A stretch of DNA of 64,000 nt from Serripes groenlandicus (lineage: Eukaryota > Mollusca > Bivalvia > Cardiida > Cardiidae). The position numbers and the translations under genes are program-made. The notes beneath the pieces were generated by a model. The model saw only the letters and a program-made list of their open reading frames with translations, made no database searches and was not told the origin of the DNA. Of the stretch, positions 35,454-45,721 are shown in pieces; within the stretch, counting starts at the first letter, position 1, and each line of letters opens with the position of its first letter. Location of the stretch: positions 27,678,859 through 27,742,858 of the forward strand of contig JASEVX010000007.1 of the NCBI GenBank assembly GCA_031761405.1. The letters run 5' to 3'.

Positions 35454-35767
35454 GCAGGGGCGTAGCTTTGCAATAATCAATGTGTAGGCCGTCTCGTGAG
35501 AAAATCAACATTGTGGACTCTGCGTGAAGTATCGACCCGGATCAGCCTAAGCATGCCACACATGCCTACCCGGATAGACACTTTTCGTTTCCTGTGGATT
35601 TTCTGTTTCAGGAATAACTACTCTATACATCTATCCCCCTAAGACGGAATGTGTCGGCCTAATCAGTCTGCGCAGATGTCTATCGCCGCAGCTGCATTCT
35701 GGTGCATTTTGAGAAAAAGTGTGTAGGCACGTGCCTACAGTGCCTAAAGGGGGCTACGCCCCTGGGT
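35454..35767. mobile_element. MITE bounded by CAGGGGCGTAGC
   Basis: Left CAGGGGCGTAGC and right GCTACGCCCCTG are perfect 12-bp inverted ends. Ends of this kind are common in hAT-like elements, but the repeat at its edges is only GGTGG or GGGTGG, not 8 bp, so the class is uncertain. A truncated G-MITE lies inside. Confidence 0.6.
35486..35677 (+). mobile_element. G-MITE, truncated, nested in another element
   Basis: GCCGTCTCGTGAGAAAATCA to CGGCCTAATCAGTCTGCGCA; sits inside the CAGGGGCGTAGC-bounded element at 35454-35767. Confidence 0.78.
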
Positions 35768-35779
35768 GGTCTTTATACA

Positions 35780-35904
35780 CATATCCCGCTGTATTTGTAC
35801 CTTCTTGATGTATAATGTATTTGATAGATGTAGATGTTATTATATTTGTATTATTTGACTATGAGCTTAATGTCTAAATAAAGTTTATGTTATGTTCATG
35901 TATA
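35780..35904 (+). mobile_element. Possible 3' end of another LINE copy
   Basis: AT-rich tail with an AATAAA at 35877-35882 followed by short TTATG-like repeats, immediately before a 5'-truncated LINE. It resembles a LINE 3' UTR. No coding sequence remains. Confidence 0.35.
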
Positions 35905-35948
35905 GTCGTTGTCTTCCGTAATGGTGGAATACTTAAACAGACCTAAAA

Positions 35949-36968
35949 ATGGTACTATACAGGAAAGCAAATGGAGACTGTACCTTTCTTTATATCACTT
36001 CTACATTTTCATGGACAAAAACATTAGAAACATTGTTACAACAAGCGATGAAATCATTATTTTATATATTCCGATTTCAGCGTTTGTATGGAAGACTAGA
36101 CCCTTTAGATGCTTTCAAAATGTTTGATACTACTGTTAAGCCTATCCTATGCTACGGGTCTCAACTTTGGGGTTATAAGTATTCTGACAAAGTTGAAAGA
36201 GTTCATATAAAATTGTGTAAACAGTATTGTAATCTAGCAAGAAATACATCGGAACCATTTGTTTTAGGAGAATATGGACGTGTACCTCTTTGTACATTTT
36301 ACATTCCTAATTGTATTAAATACTGGCTAAACGTTACTCGGATGGAAACCCATAAGTACCCGAAGCACTGCTACATGATGTTGAAACGCCTCGATGAGGC
36401 AGGTAGAAATTCATGGGCAACCTGTATAAAATATCTCCTGTTTATGCATGGCTTAGGGTATGTATGGATTTCACAAGACACAGGTAACGATGCTCTATTT
36501 ATTAAGCATCTTAAACAACGGATTCAAGACTGCTACTTACAAAAATGGCATTTGGATAAAAGCAATGCGGGAAAAGGACAACATTACAAACATTTGAAAT
36601 CATTATTTAACCCAGAGCTATATTTAAATTCATTTTTACCTTTCTCCTTACGCAGGATATATAGTAACTTTAGATGGTCTAACCATGACCTTATTATAGA
36701 GAGAGGTAGACACCTATCTATTGCAAGAAATGACCGTTTTTGCCCTTTATGTCTTGATAAAAATATGTACATTATTGAAGATGAGTTTCACTTCTTTAAC
36801 GAATGTCCTACATATGACGATTTAAGAGACATTTATTTTAACGAATCCTGGATAAACAACAAATGTTATGCAATATTAGATACAAATATCCAGTCTGAAG
36901 TATACAATACTGCAAAATTCATTCAGATCGCATTCAAACTGAGAAGTGAGACTCCTTCAATACCTTAA
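35949..36968 (+). pseudogene. LINE copy 2 ORF2 C-terminal part
   Basis: 339 codons without a stop, the longest non-low-complexity frame in the window. It corresponds to the region after the reverse transcriptase palm: LSFTWTKT-like and YGSQLWGYKYSDKVERVHIK blocks, then a conserved C-terminal domain with FCPLC and HFFNECPTYDDLRDIYF, the CxxC-H-C motif of these elements. A frame change near 35945 separates it from VVFRNGGILKQT upstream. The catalytic RT motifs are missing by 5' truncation, so it is a fragment, although the long intact frame suggests a fairly recent insertion. Confidence 0.8.
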
Positions 36969-37025
36969 TTATTTTTTTCAGCTTCAAATGTCAGTGCAAT
37001 AATGTATTTCATCACTCCCTGTTGT

Positions 37026-37141
37026 CATGCTTACCAGCCCTCCAGATTCAATCGTGAGTCTCACAATTTGAAGGGTGTAACCCCACCCCCACAATCGTGA
37101 GGAGAAACTCACGATTTTCGAAAATTCGAAAATTTAAAAAA

Positions 37142-37176
<35 letters not shown>

Positions 37177-37796
37177 TTTTAAATCATGATGATAAATGTA
37201 CTGAAAATTACTACAATCATTTTCTAACATCAACTTCTTAACATATTGTCACTGATTAAAGGCCATTTCTTTTAACAATTTCAAAACAATGTGTGTAGCT
37301 CAGCTAAATGATTACATGTACGTATTTTTCTTCTCCCTAGTGTGTCTTTATTCCATTGGTACCTGGGTTTTTCATTCAAAAGTATGTCTATAAATTAAAA
37401 TGTTGTTAATATTTTTATTTTCTTGGATGTAATATGATAGTATTTGACATAACAGACAACTTGCATGATTTTCTAGTTAACCACAGTTAAAACATTTCTT
37501 AATATCAAAGCACAGATTTGAAAACATGCCAAAATAATACTTAAATGCTAATATACAGTTGAAAATAATCTGTTTATTAGAAAACATTCTCAAATTGAGT
37601 CTTTTTAATTATTTTCCTATATTAAATATTGAAAGTATTGTACATGTATCCCTGCATAGTTATCTAAATTCCGTTCTATGGTGAAAATTTCTACTGTTAA
37701 ATTCATGGCGTTGAAAATCGCCCACTTCAAACCCAAATCCCCCACTTTGAGATCATGAAACTCCCCCTTGAGAATGAGAAAAGGTTGGTAAGCATG
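37026..37796. mobile_element. 771-bp DNA transposon with inverted ends and a 6-bp target duplication
   Basis: The left end CATGCTTACCAGCC and the right end, read on the other strand, CATGCTTACCAACC match at 13 of 14 positions. TGTTGT flanks both sides (37020-37025 and 37797-37802). It contains a T-rich run (about 37150-37180) and no convincing coding frame, so it is probably non-autonomous. It interrupts the 3' UTR of LINE copy 2. The superfamily is uncertain; a 6-bp duplication is unusual (Dada- and Ginger-type elements are among those that allow it). Confidence 0.7.
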
Positions 37797-38072
37797 TGTT
37801 GTATATACTTATACATTATGTTGTATAATGGGCCGGTGGCCTAAATTACGAAATAAATATCGTGTATCTATCTTGTATAATGAAAATGATGCACACAGCT
37901 GTCTTCATTACTGTAAGTAGATGGGTCAATTTACCTTTTCGCCTGACGCATAAAGGTGTATTTACAAATCAGTTTCACACGTTTAACTGCGAATGATTTC
38001 TGTGAACTGGACACATGCTGTCTTTGATCTCAGTATGCGGTCGATATATTTGTTGACACCTTCAATCACCAA

Positions 38073-38536
38073 TTAACCCTTTCCCTCATACGCATCATGC
38101 AGCAGAAGAATTGTATCATAAAATGTTAAATGTGTCTTTAAATGCAAGACGTGATTATTAAAAAGATTTGAAAAGTTTGTCGTAAATAAAGTGAAATTGA
38201 TAATTTCGAGCAATTTCTCCGTTTGCCACATTGTTTTCAAACGTCCTTAACCCTTTCCCTCATATAGACGCTTTCTGACGCCTCTGCGACGCCTCTGCAG
38301 CAGACGGCTTTTTGAAAACATAGTGACAAAACAAGAAAATGCTCAAAACGAGCAATTTCTCCATTTGACACAATGTTTTCGACTTTAAGTCATAGGTTAT
38401 CCATTCAATTATAGAGATTTTCTATGTTTTGACAAAATATGTTCAAAGTCGTCTGCTGTAGAATTGTCGTATAAGGGAAAGGGTTAAGGCTTTACTGTAG
38501 ATGTGTCAAAATACGTTTTAATGTGGGAATAATTAA
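38073..38536. mobile_element. P-MITE carrying a second P-MITE inside
   Basis: The outer copy starts TTAACCCTTTCCCTCATACG at 38073, is interrupted at 38247, resumes after 38487 (GTAGATGTGTCAAAATACG) and ends GTGGGAATAATTAA. Confidence 0.8.
38247..38487. mobile_element. Nested P-MITE with duplicated TTAA
   Basis: TTAA at 38247-38250 and 38484-38487 bound CCCTTTCCC...GGGAAAGGG. A small local duplication (GACGCCTCTGC twice) is present near the left end. It sits inside the older copy, which shows the insertion order. Confidence 0.88.
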
Positions 38537-38574
38537 TCAATTACCTGATGATTAAACACTTCCATTTTCTCTCA

Positions 38575-38800
38575 TTAACCCTTTCCCTTATACGACAATT
38601 CTGTAGCAGACGACTTGGAACATATTTTGTCAAAAATAGAAAATCTCTATAATTGAATTGATAACCTATGACTAAAAGTGGAAAGCATTGTGACAAAAGG
38701 AGAAATTGCTCGTTTTGAGCAATTTCTTCTTTTGTCACTATGTTTTCAAAAACTGTCTGCTGCAAAGGCGTCAGAAAGCGTCTATATGAGGAAAAGGGAT
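38575..38800. mobile_element. P-MITE
   Basis: TTAACCCTTTCCCTTATACG, AGAAATTGCTCGTTTTGAGC, GCGTCAGAAAGCGTCTATAT, right end GGAAAAGGGATG. Confidence 0.85.
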
Positions 38801-39207
38801 GGACAAATAAAGAACAAACAAAAATGTGAAAAAAACACAAATAATCCATGAATATTTAGGTAGAACTGGATAAAAAGTTTATCTTAAACAGTTGTTTTGT
38901 ATTTACAATATAACTAATACCGTCTTCTGTAGTGGCGTCAATGGTCGAATGTAAACGGGAAAATGCTGATTTAACCAGATACAAACGTTTGTGTTTTAAC
39001 AAAGTGTAAACGTTCTCATGACAATGCATGCTATTTTAAAACTCTCCCGTATAAAAAAAAAAAAGAAACCAAGAGTACTCGAAAATGCATTTTTTGTCTG
39101 GCATGCCAATATCCAATAACTATAACCAATACAGTCAAAATGTGACGGACAGTCAGACAGACAAGAGAACAGAAGGAAAGACGACGGAGAAAAAACCCTT
39201 ATGTTCA

Positions 39208-39338
39208 ACATTTCCTAGCCTAGTTGTACAGGTTTGTCACCCAGGGATCACGAATGAGCGTTCTGTCGACGTGATTAATCTTAAGAAAAGTGTTGAAACT
39301 TACGTTAAGCCTCAAATAAAACAAACCAAGTAACACAT
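39208..39338 (+). mobile_element. SINE tail (head lost)
   Basis: CATTTCCTAGCCTAGTTGTA and CACCCAGGGATCACGAATGA, ending AAATAAAACAAACC. Confidence 0.6.
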
Positions 39339-39508
39339 AAATATGGTTCGATTAAGGTTTGACACGAGAATAGAGTATTTTTACAGTGAATTAATCATGG
39401 CTTGAACACAATTGAAAACTCACCAAACTAAAAACATCAACGTGGACTTATATACTCTGTCTAATCTACGGTAGATATCGCACACTAGTAAAAGACGTAT
39501 CAAGAGCC

Positions 39509-39722
39509 TTAACCCTTTCCCTCATATAGACGCTTTCTGACGCCTCTACAGCCGACAGCTTTTTGAAAACATAGTGACAAAAAGAAGAAATTGCACAAAA
39601 CGTGCAATTTCTCCTTTTGCCACAAGTTTTCCACTTTTAGTCATAGGTCATCCATTCAATTATGGAGATTTTCTATTTTTTGACAAAATACGTTCAAAGT
39701 CGTCTGCTGCAGAATTGTCATA
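39509..39722. mobile_element. P-MITE, right end lost
   Basis: TTAACCCTTTCCCTCATATA to CTGCAGAATTGTCATA, where the terminal GAGGGAAAGGG is replaced by the 378-bp SINE-bearing unit. Confidence 0.82.
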
Positions 39723-40100
39723 TGCTGAGTAGATTAATGATGTGTAAAAGCTATGTTTGTTTTTGTTTTATCAGTGTTTTACGCCGTTTTCAACATTATT
39801 TCAGTTATATCACGGCGACAGTTTACTTATTCATAATCCCTGGGTAAACAACCAGTACAAGGCTAGGAAATGTGCCTTGCCCAAGGGCACTCCACCATGA
39901 CAACCGCGCCTCGACTGGGTTTCGAACCCGGGTTCAAACCTGACGCTCACCACTCGACCACGGTAAAAGCTAGGAGACACATGAACACGTTCAGGTCATT
40001 TTGTTATCTCTCACTCTCAGAAATGCTTGAACGCTCCTCGTGGATTATACTACTTTACTTTATTTCTTAAGGGCTCTTTACAGTTGCTGTGTCTCCAGCA
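39723..40100 (-). repeat. 378-bp unit carrying a tRNA-derived SINE, copy 1
   Basis: Begins TGCTGAGTAG and ends TCTCCAGCA. It contains, on the minus strand, a SINE with CCGTGGTCGAGTGGTGAGCG and CCCGGGTTCGAAACCC (A and B box-like), then the ACGGCGTAAAAC tail. The whole unit recurs inverted at 44161-44540. Confidence 0.85.
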
Positions 40101-40273
40101 CAAAAATAGAAAATCTCCATAATTGAATGGATAACCTATGACAAAAAGTGGAAAACATTGTGGCAAAAGGAGAAATTGCACGTTTTGTACAATTTCTTCT
40201 TTTGTCACTATGTTTTCAAAAAGCTGTCTGCTGCAGAGGCGTCAGAAAGCGTCTATATGAGGGAAAGGGTTAA
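40101..40273. mobile_element. P-MITE, left end lost
   Basis: Starts at CAAAAATAGAAAATCTCC, has GAAATTGCACGTTTTGTACA, and ends GAGGGAAAGGGTTAA. Paired with 39509-39722 across the 378-bp unit. Confidence 0.82.
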
Positions 40274-40299
40274 TGCATCTGCGAACTGTCAAGACTCTG

Positions 40300-40420
40300 G
40301 CGAGCCTGTGTATTATCTTCTTTGTCCGCTTTTATGTGGTAAAGACATGGCTATATATTCTGACAAAACGATATCACGTCCGATGTTAACTAATTTACTC
40401 TATCCACTCTACCAAAAATA
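40300..40420 (-). mobile_element. Short LINE fragment related to copy 4
   Basis: The minus-strand sequence around GGACGTGATATCGTTTTG, TCAGAATATA resembles the part of copy 4 at 41756-41810 (GGACGTGACACTATTTTG). Stops are frequent; only a relic. Confidence 0.4.
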
Positions 40421-40546
40421 GATTGTAAAATGTGAAAAGACGTGTCAGACGATAAAGAGCCTTGATGCATCTGCGAACAGTCAGAAATCAGATGAGACTA
40501 TGTATACGAAAAGTCTCAACAGAGTATATTCTCTGTGCGACTATAT

Positions 40547-40812
40547 ATGAGCCGTTCCACGAGAAAACCAACATTGTGGACTCTCCGTAAAGTTTCGACC
40601 CGGATCAGCCTAAGCATGCCGCGCAGGTTAACCCGGACAGACACTTTTCACCTCCTGGGGATTTTCAGTTTCAGGAATCATTACTCTATACCCCTATCCC
40701 CCTGAGACGGAATATGTCCGCCCGGATTAGCCTGCGCAGACTGCGCTAGCTGATCTGGATCGATACATTAAATAGAGTCCATTATCTTGGTTTTCTCGTG
40801 GAACGGTTCATA
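40547..40812 (+). mobile_element. G-MITE, complete ends
   Basis: ATGAGCCGTTCCACGAGAAA and TTTTCTCGTGGAACGGTTCA pair nearly perfectly over more than 20 bp; TAT flanks each side. Confidence 0.9.
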
Positions 40813-40823
40813 TGGTATGAGAA

Positions 40824-41013
40824 TTTAACAAATATACAACAAACCTGCACCAGACGATTTTGAAAAAAAAACACATGGGAATTCCCTGTAACTGAATGTT
40901 TAATTATTCAATAGAGTTGAAAACATTATGGCAAAAGGAGAACTTGCCAAAATGTTTTCATAAGTCATCTACTGTAGAGGCGTCTAAATGCGTCTATATG
41001 TGCGAGAGAGATA
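40824..41013. mobile_element. Decayed P-MITE
   Basis: TTAACAAATATACAACAAAC, GCACCAGACGATTTTG, AAAACATTATGGCAAAAGGA; the right end is degenerate. Confidence 0.55.
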
Positions 41014-41028
41014 AACGTAGCTATGTAT

Positions 41029-41871
41029 TTTTATTTATTTATTTAAGTCTCATCCATGTACAAACAAAGTCAAATACAAACATATACACTGTACAAAACA
41101 ATTCACGACAAATATTATACATGGCCATTCTAACTAGAATTATAGGAGACTTTCGATATAAGCATATCGTACAATCATAGCAATTACTATATACAACATG
41201 GAGCCAATACTCAGCCTCTAATTAGTCGATGTTTAAAAAAGGGAAAAGAGAATCGAACACATGTGTTACTAATGAGAAGTAATGCTACTATAGTTAAAAA
41301 AAGGATTATTAAAACAAGGGGGAAACATGTGATAAAATTGATAACTGACTGATTAGCAGCTGATTATTGCTTGGAATAAAATTGCTGGAAAAGAATACAT
41401 GTTATATATTAACACATTATTTACTAAGATAAAATCTATGTCTTTTTTAAGAATGTTAAAACAGGTTTTGGCAAAATATCGAACTATTAAAGGACTTGTT
41501 AATAAATACGAGAGTTGGTCGTTTTTAACCAATTCTGCAAAATCCGGCTTTGCTTCTTCGGCTTTGACAAAAAGCTCTGATCTCAAATCAGTGTACATAA
41601 CACAATCAAGGAGAACATGCTGTTCATCCTCTAGAACATTACAAAATGGACATTTACGATCCTCTAATGGGAGATTCTCATATCTGCCGGTTTCCAATGC
41701 GTATGGGGGCTACACCACACCTAAATTTACACAATGCTGACCTGTGGCTAGGTGTATGTTCTGACAAAATAGTGTCACGTCCGAACATCTTTAGTGATAA
41801 CAAAACGGAGAAACCATTAGCACTCCGATTCGTCTGACCACCATATATTTGCATTCTTCTGTTAACCCTTT
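41029..41871 (-). mobile_element. 5'-truncated LINE copy 4 (C-terminal domain and 3' tail)
   Basis: The minus strand reads SALCKFRCGVAPIRI, then after a frame change near 41690 ETGRYENLPLEDRKCPFC and EQHVLLDCVMYTDLR, the same C-terminal Cys/His domain as copy 1, followed by a tail ending GATGAGACTTAAATAAATAAA. It is bounded on the right by a P-MITE that begins at TTAA 41872. It is inactive because most of ORF2 is absent. Confidence 0.82.
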
Positions 41872-42080
41872 CCCTCATATGACAATTCTGCAGCAGACGA
41901 CTTTGAACATATTTTGTAAAAAAAATATAAAATCTCTATAATTGAATGGTTAACCTATGACAAAAAGTGGAAAACATTGTGGCAAAAGCAGAAATTGCTC
42001 GTTTTGAGCAATTTCTTCGTTTTCAAAAAGCCGTCTGCTGCAGAGGCGTCAGAAAGCGTCTATATGAGGGAAAGGGTTAA
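41872..42080. mobile_element. P-MITE, complete ends
   Basis: TTAACCCTTTCCCTCATATG to GAGGGAAAGGGTTAA; core GAAATTGCTCGTTTTGAGCA. It abuts LINE copy 4. Confidence 0.88.
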
Positions 42081-42136
42081 TGCATTGCCACTAGACCTAT
42101 AAGTGTGGCTTATTGCATTGCAAATTCATTAATTAT

Positions 42137-42358
42137 TTAACCCTTTCCCACATGTATACACTTTTTGACGCATGTAGAGCAGATGCCTTTTGAAATCATT
42201 GTGACAAAATGAGAATTTCTCATAACTAGCACTTTCTTCTTTTGCCACATTATTTCAAAACTACTCAATAATTATACATTTATTTAAAGATGCCTTCCAT
42301 ATCTTTGCGTAGATGTTTTAAAAATGTTCTGCTGCAGATTTGTTGTTTTGTTGAGTTA
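42137..42358. mobile_element. P-MITE, right end degenerate
   Basis: TTAACCCTTTCCCACATGTA at the left; CTTCTTTTGCCACATTATTT; TTCTGCTGCAGATTTG at the right. Confidence 0.72.
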
Positions 42359-43107
42359 CATTGATCGATATCTTTAAATAATGTTTGTATTATTAGTACA
42401 GTTATCGGTTATTAGAAGAAAAAGAAGGAAACGATATTTACCACAATATTTTAAGGAATCCAATACAATTATATACCCCCGTGTAAGAAAGACAGCCATT
42501 AACTAAATAAACCGAACGATGTATTTACATTGAAAGCAGTTCAAGTAAAGATTAATACCTGCATTAAAATGAATTGTCTTTACTACTATTTTTGTAAATG
42601 TGACAGATATTAAAAAATAAAAATGTCCCCTGCAAATCAACACCCTTCGCTATCAGACCAAATCATGTTCTTTTCAAATCCAATGAAAGTACGAGGTGTT
42701 CTCATTCATTTTCTGATGGTTTATTCCTAAATAATGTGATTATTCCTTTTCGGCATATGTATACACAATAACGTATTGGATGAATGTATCTTTATTTCAG
42801 TTTGTTTGAGCGAATAAGAAGAACTGTTGCCCCAATGTTTGCTAGAATACCTACAGTGCAAAAGTAAAGGGACAAAACGGGTTAATTCAATAGGATAATA
42901 GAATTGACCGCATTAGCCATTAAATGCCGTTCATTAAGAATTCGTTATTGATGGCATTGTTAGGAGATCTTTCCTTTGGGCAATATTTACTTTAAATTTA
43001 CTTACTTTAAATTGAGTTGTACAAAAACAAAGTTATTGGGTTATAGGTCAATATAGATTGCTCTCGGTCAGTCTTTTCAAATGTTTATTTTATTACAATT
43101 TAACACG
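42359..43107. other. No gene seen
   Basis: AT-rich sequence without recognised repeats. Confidence 0.45.
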
Positions 43108-43385
43108 GTTGTTTTTAACAATTTTGCATATACATCACGGCGTTGGTGTTGTGGTCTTCAGACGACCGCCCACTTTGAGACCGGGAGAGCATAGTTCGAA
43201 CCACAGAGGCTGGTAAAGGTTGTTTCCCTCATCTGCGCTGAGGGATTACGGTGATATCATGTCGACTGGTAAGCAAATACCAGGATCTCTATACCATGTA
43301 GGAGAACTGCTAATGTATCCATTTAAAGACCTGATAAAGGGCTGAAATACTGTTGAAAGCGGAGTAAACACCTTTTATTCAAATA
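43108..43385 (+). mobile_element. tRNA-derived SINE, diverged
   Basis: GTTGTGGTCTTCAGACGACC and CATAGTTCGAACCACAGAGG (A/B box-like), ACGGTGATATCATGTCGACT, tail GTTGAAAGCGGAGTAAACAC. Confidence 0.6.
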
Positions 43386-43470
43386 AACAAACACTAGTAT
43401 AGTTATGTACGCAATATATATTTATCATAAAGCAAATCACACATTTGATGAAAATTCATTTACTGACTGA

Positions 43471-43682
43471 TTAACCCTTTCCCTCATGTAGAAGCTTTTT
43501 TGGCGCCTCTGCCTTTCAACTTTTGAAAACATTGTGACAAAAGGAGAAATTGCTCATAATGAGCAATTTCTTCTTTGGTCACAATGTTTTCCACTCGAAT
43601 CAATTATTATATGTCCATATTTTTGCCTAGATGCTTTCAAAGTCGTCTGCTGCAGATTTGTCGTATACTGGGAAAGGGTTAA
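43471..43682. mobile_element. P-MITE, complete ends
   Basis: TTAACCCTTTCCCTCATGTA to GGGAAAGGGTTAA; perfect central palindrome GAAATTGCTCATAATGAGCA. Confidence 0.87.
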
Positions 43683-44160
43683 CGTAGTTTTCTACGATAT
43701 TTCATCTATAGCTGCGGCCCTTTTAATGTGACGTATTAGCGTGTTTCCTGTTTTTCTCAAACAGCTGACTACATTCTAACATTGATGGAATACGAACGAA
43801 GCAAGCTACAATTAATTGTGTCAATCATTGGACAGAATGAGTGGCCAACCTGGGTTAAAACTCAAGACCCCTGGATGGATAGTTAATGCGGCTCGGAAAT
43901 GAGTATACACTCAGCAAAAAGCGCGAGAAATACTTCAGACCAATTATTGAACAAATATTCCTCGCTCATGCAACCAAATTCAAATAAAAATGTAATTCAG
44001 ATCCAAATAGATATATTTTGAAAACAAAATGAGATATGATCCTTTATTATTTTTCTTTTTAAATGTTTTTGGCATAGAACAAGTTCTTGATATTCACAAT
44101 TTTGTCGATTGATCTTTGTTAAAAAAAAAAACATGTACATGTATTTATGTTATATCATTG

Positions 44161-44540
44161 TGCTGGAGACACAGCAACTGTAAAAAGCCCTTAAGAAATA
44201 AAGTAAAGTAGTATAATCCACGAGGAGCGTTCAAGCATTTCTGAGAGTGAAAGATAACAAGTATGACCTGAATGTGTTCATGTGTCTCCTAGCTTTTACC
44301 GTGGTCGAGTGGTGAGCGTCAGGTTTGAACCCGGGTTCGAAAACCCAGTCGCGGCGCTGTTGTCATGGTGGAGTGCTCCTGGACAAGGCACATTTCCTAG
44401 CCTAGTACTGGTTTGTTTACCCAGGGATCATGAATAAGTGAACTGTAGCAGTGATATAACTAAAATAATATTGATAACGGCGTAAATCCCTAATAAAACA
44501 AAACAAACAAAGCTTTTACACATAATTACTCTACTCAGCA
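44161..44540 (+). repeat. 378-bp SINE-bearing unit, inverted copy 2
   Basis: TGCTGGAGACACAGCAACTG to CTACTCAGCA. Aligns along its whole length, including sequence outside the SINE, with the reverse complement of 39723-40100. The SINE (about 44297-44505) shows GTGGTCGAGTGGTGAGCGTC and CCCGGGTTCGAAAACCC. Confidence 0.85.
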
Positions 44541-44927
44541 TTTTTTCCCAGGCAACTGTCACCTTCCAACATAGACTATTTTAGACCACTGGTAGCAGAC
44601 GACTGACGCTAAACGTTAGTCATAATGACTTTTATCAATCACCATAAAGAACCATTGGCCGACCCGAAACGAGAACCCAAGATCCCGAAATGATACCCCA
44701 CGAGGCTCGACCTTGCGAATAGTTAGATTTAAGAATATACTACGTTGTAGTAATATCAAAGAACAGTTAAGTAAGCACATCAGTGCATTCGATGGAGAGT
44801 GTGCCACTTATACGTATTAGTGGTCCCAGACGGAAATAAACGTTTATGACGTTTAATCTCTTATATTTGTTTTTGACTGCCACCATAACTAATCATGTGA
44901 AGTTTGTGTCATCAGCATAGAGCCGTT

Positions 44928-45010
44928 TGATCAGGCTCTATATTGTTGGCTCAACTTACGTCTTTATCTTAATATTACTAAAACTGGCTTTGAATGTTTC
45001 CAAGTTGAAA
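44928..45010 (+). repeat. Dispersed repeat TGATCAGGCTCTATA, copy 2
   Basis: TTTGATCAGGCTCTATATTG, TTGGCT and CTTAATATTACTAAAACTGG. An open frame through it is not taken as a gene. Confidence 0.5.
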
Positions 45011-45445
45011 ACGAGAGTGCAAAACTGTGAAAAAATACGTCCCATCTTGGAGGCATTTATCTGGAACGACAGACGGGATTTTGCCAGGTTATTTTTGGAC
45101 GGTACCCCTAAGGGTACTGTCTATTGTCATGTGCATTTTGAGAAATCGTACAACAGTTGGCTCCCCGACTATAAACAGAACGACAGTGTAAAGCTGGGAG
45201 CCGAAAAAGAGGGATTTTTTTAACCGTCAACAAAAAAGTAGTGTCAATTATCAGGCAATAAAACTGCATTTTCGAAAACCTTGGTGAATCAAGATATCCG
45301 AATATTGAAAAAAGACTGTAAAAAGGAAGCATTAGTGGTTGAAAGTTGAAGTAGAACGTTTACAATATTGAGTTGAAGTTTGAATAAATATATTCATAAT
45401 TAATGTATGAATATATACCAATTTCACGTGACATTTTGATATTTC

Positions 45446-45721
45446 TTGTTGATCAGGAAGTGGTTTCGTGGATGTTTGGTAGTATTAACAATATGCCTAA
45501 CCCCCCTAACTCTAAACGCTTCGATGAAAAACTATCTCCCAACTAATTATCTAGCCGATCGATTCATTTTACTGAAAGAAGATGGTAAGGAACGACAACT
45601 CTGCGAAGGAGAACTTGCAACTTCCGTTCAAAATGAAAGTAGAAATCTGACAAGCTGCGCTGACGATAGATTGTTAGGGTATTGTTTTTGTGGAGGAAAG
45701 ACACATGACGTTTTATATTGA
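45446..45721 (+). CDS. Candidate small secreted protein or exon
   Basis: 91 codons, ending TGA. The start lies one base past a good acceptor-like tract (TTTGATATTTCTTGTTGATCAG, ending 45455 with the frame open on both sides). Residues 1-8 are basic (LIRKWFRG), followed by a hydrophobic run CLVVLTICLTPLTLNAS that could be a signal peptide. The rest is polar with spaced Cys (LCEGE, TSCADD, GYCFCGG). It is not obviously part of any repeat seen here, and codon use looks unlike the AT-rich surroundings. The annotated start is not a strong choice; it may be an internal exon beginning at the acceptor. Family unknown. Confidence 0.3.
   Translation: MLIRKWFRGCLVVLTICLTPLTLNASMKNYLPTNYLADRFILLKEDGKERQLCEGELATSVQNESRNLTSCADDRLLGYCFCGGKTHDVLY

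Larger units (their letters stand above)
35400..35790. mobile_element. Outer MITE relic with ATAAAGACCACC ends
   Basis: AATAAAGACCACC near 35405 and GGTGGTCTTTAT near 35768-35779 form an inverted pair around the CAGGGGCGTAGC element, giving three nested layers. Confidence 0.45.
35905..37870 (+). mobile_element. 5'-truncated LINE copy 2, with a nested DNA transposon in its 3' UTR
   Basis: Starts inside the reverse transcriptase C-terminal region (VVFRNGGILKQT just after 35905), continues into a long open frame, and ends near TTGTATAATGGGCC with AATAAA at 37852-37857. LINE copy 3 ends with the similar TTTGTATAATGG. The interval 37026-37796 is a separate insertion. Confidence 0.8.

Noticed and set aside
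35909..36127. 72-codon plus-strand frame
   Set aside because: Out-of-frame reading of LINE copy 2.
44927..45223. 98-codon plus-strand frame
   Set aside because: Begins inside a dispersed repeat also found at 23928 and shows no splice or domain support.
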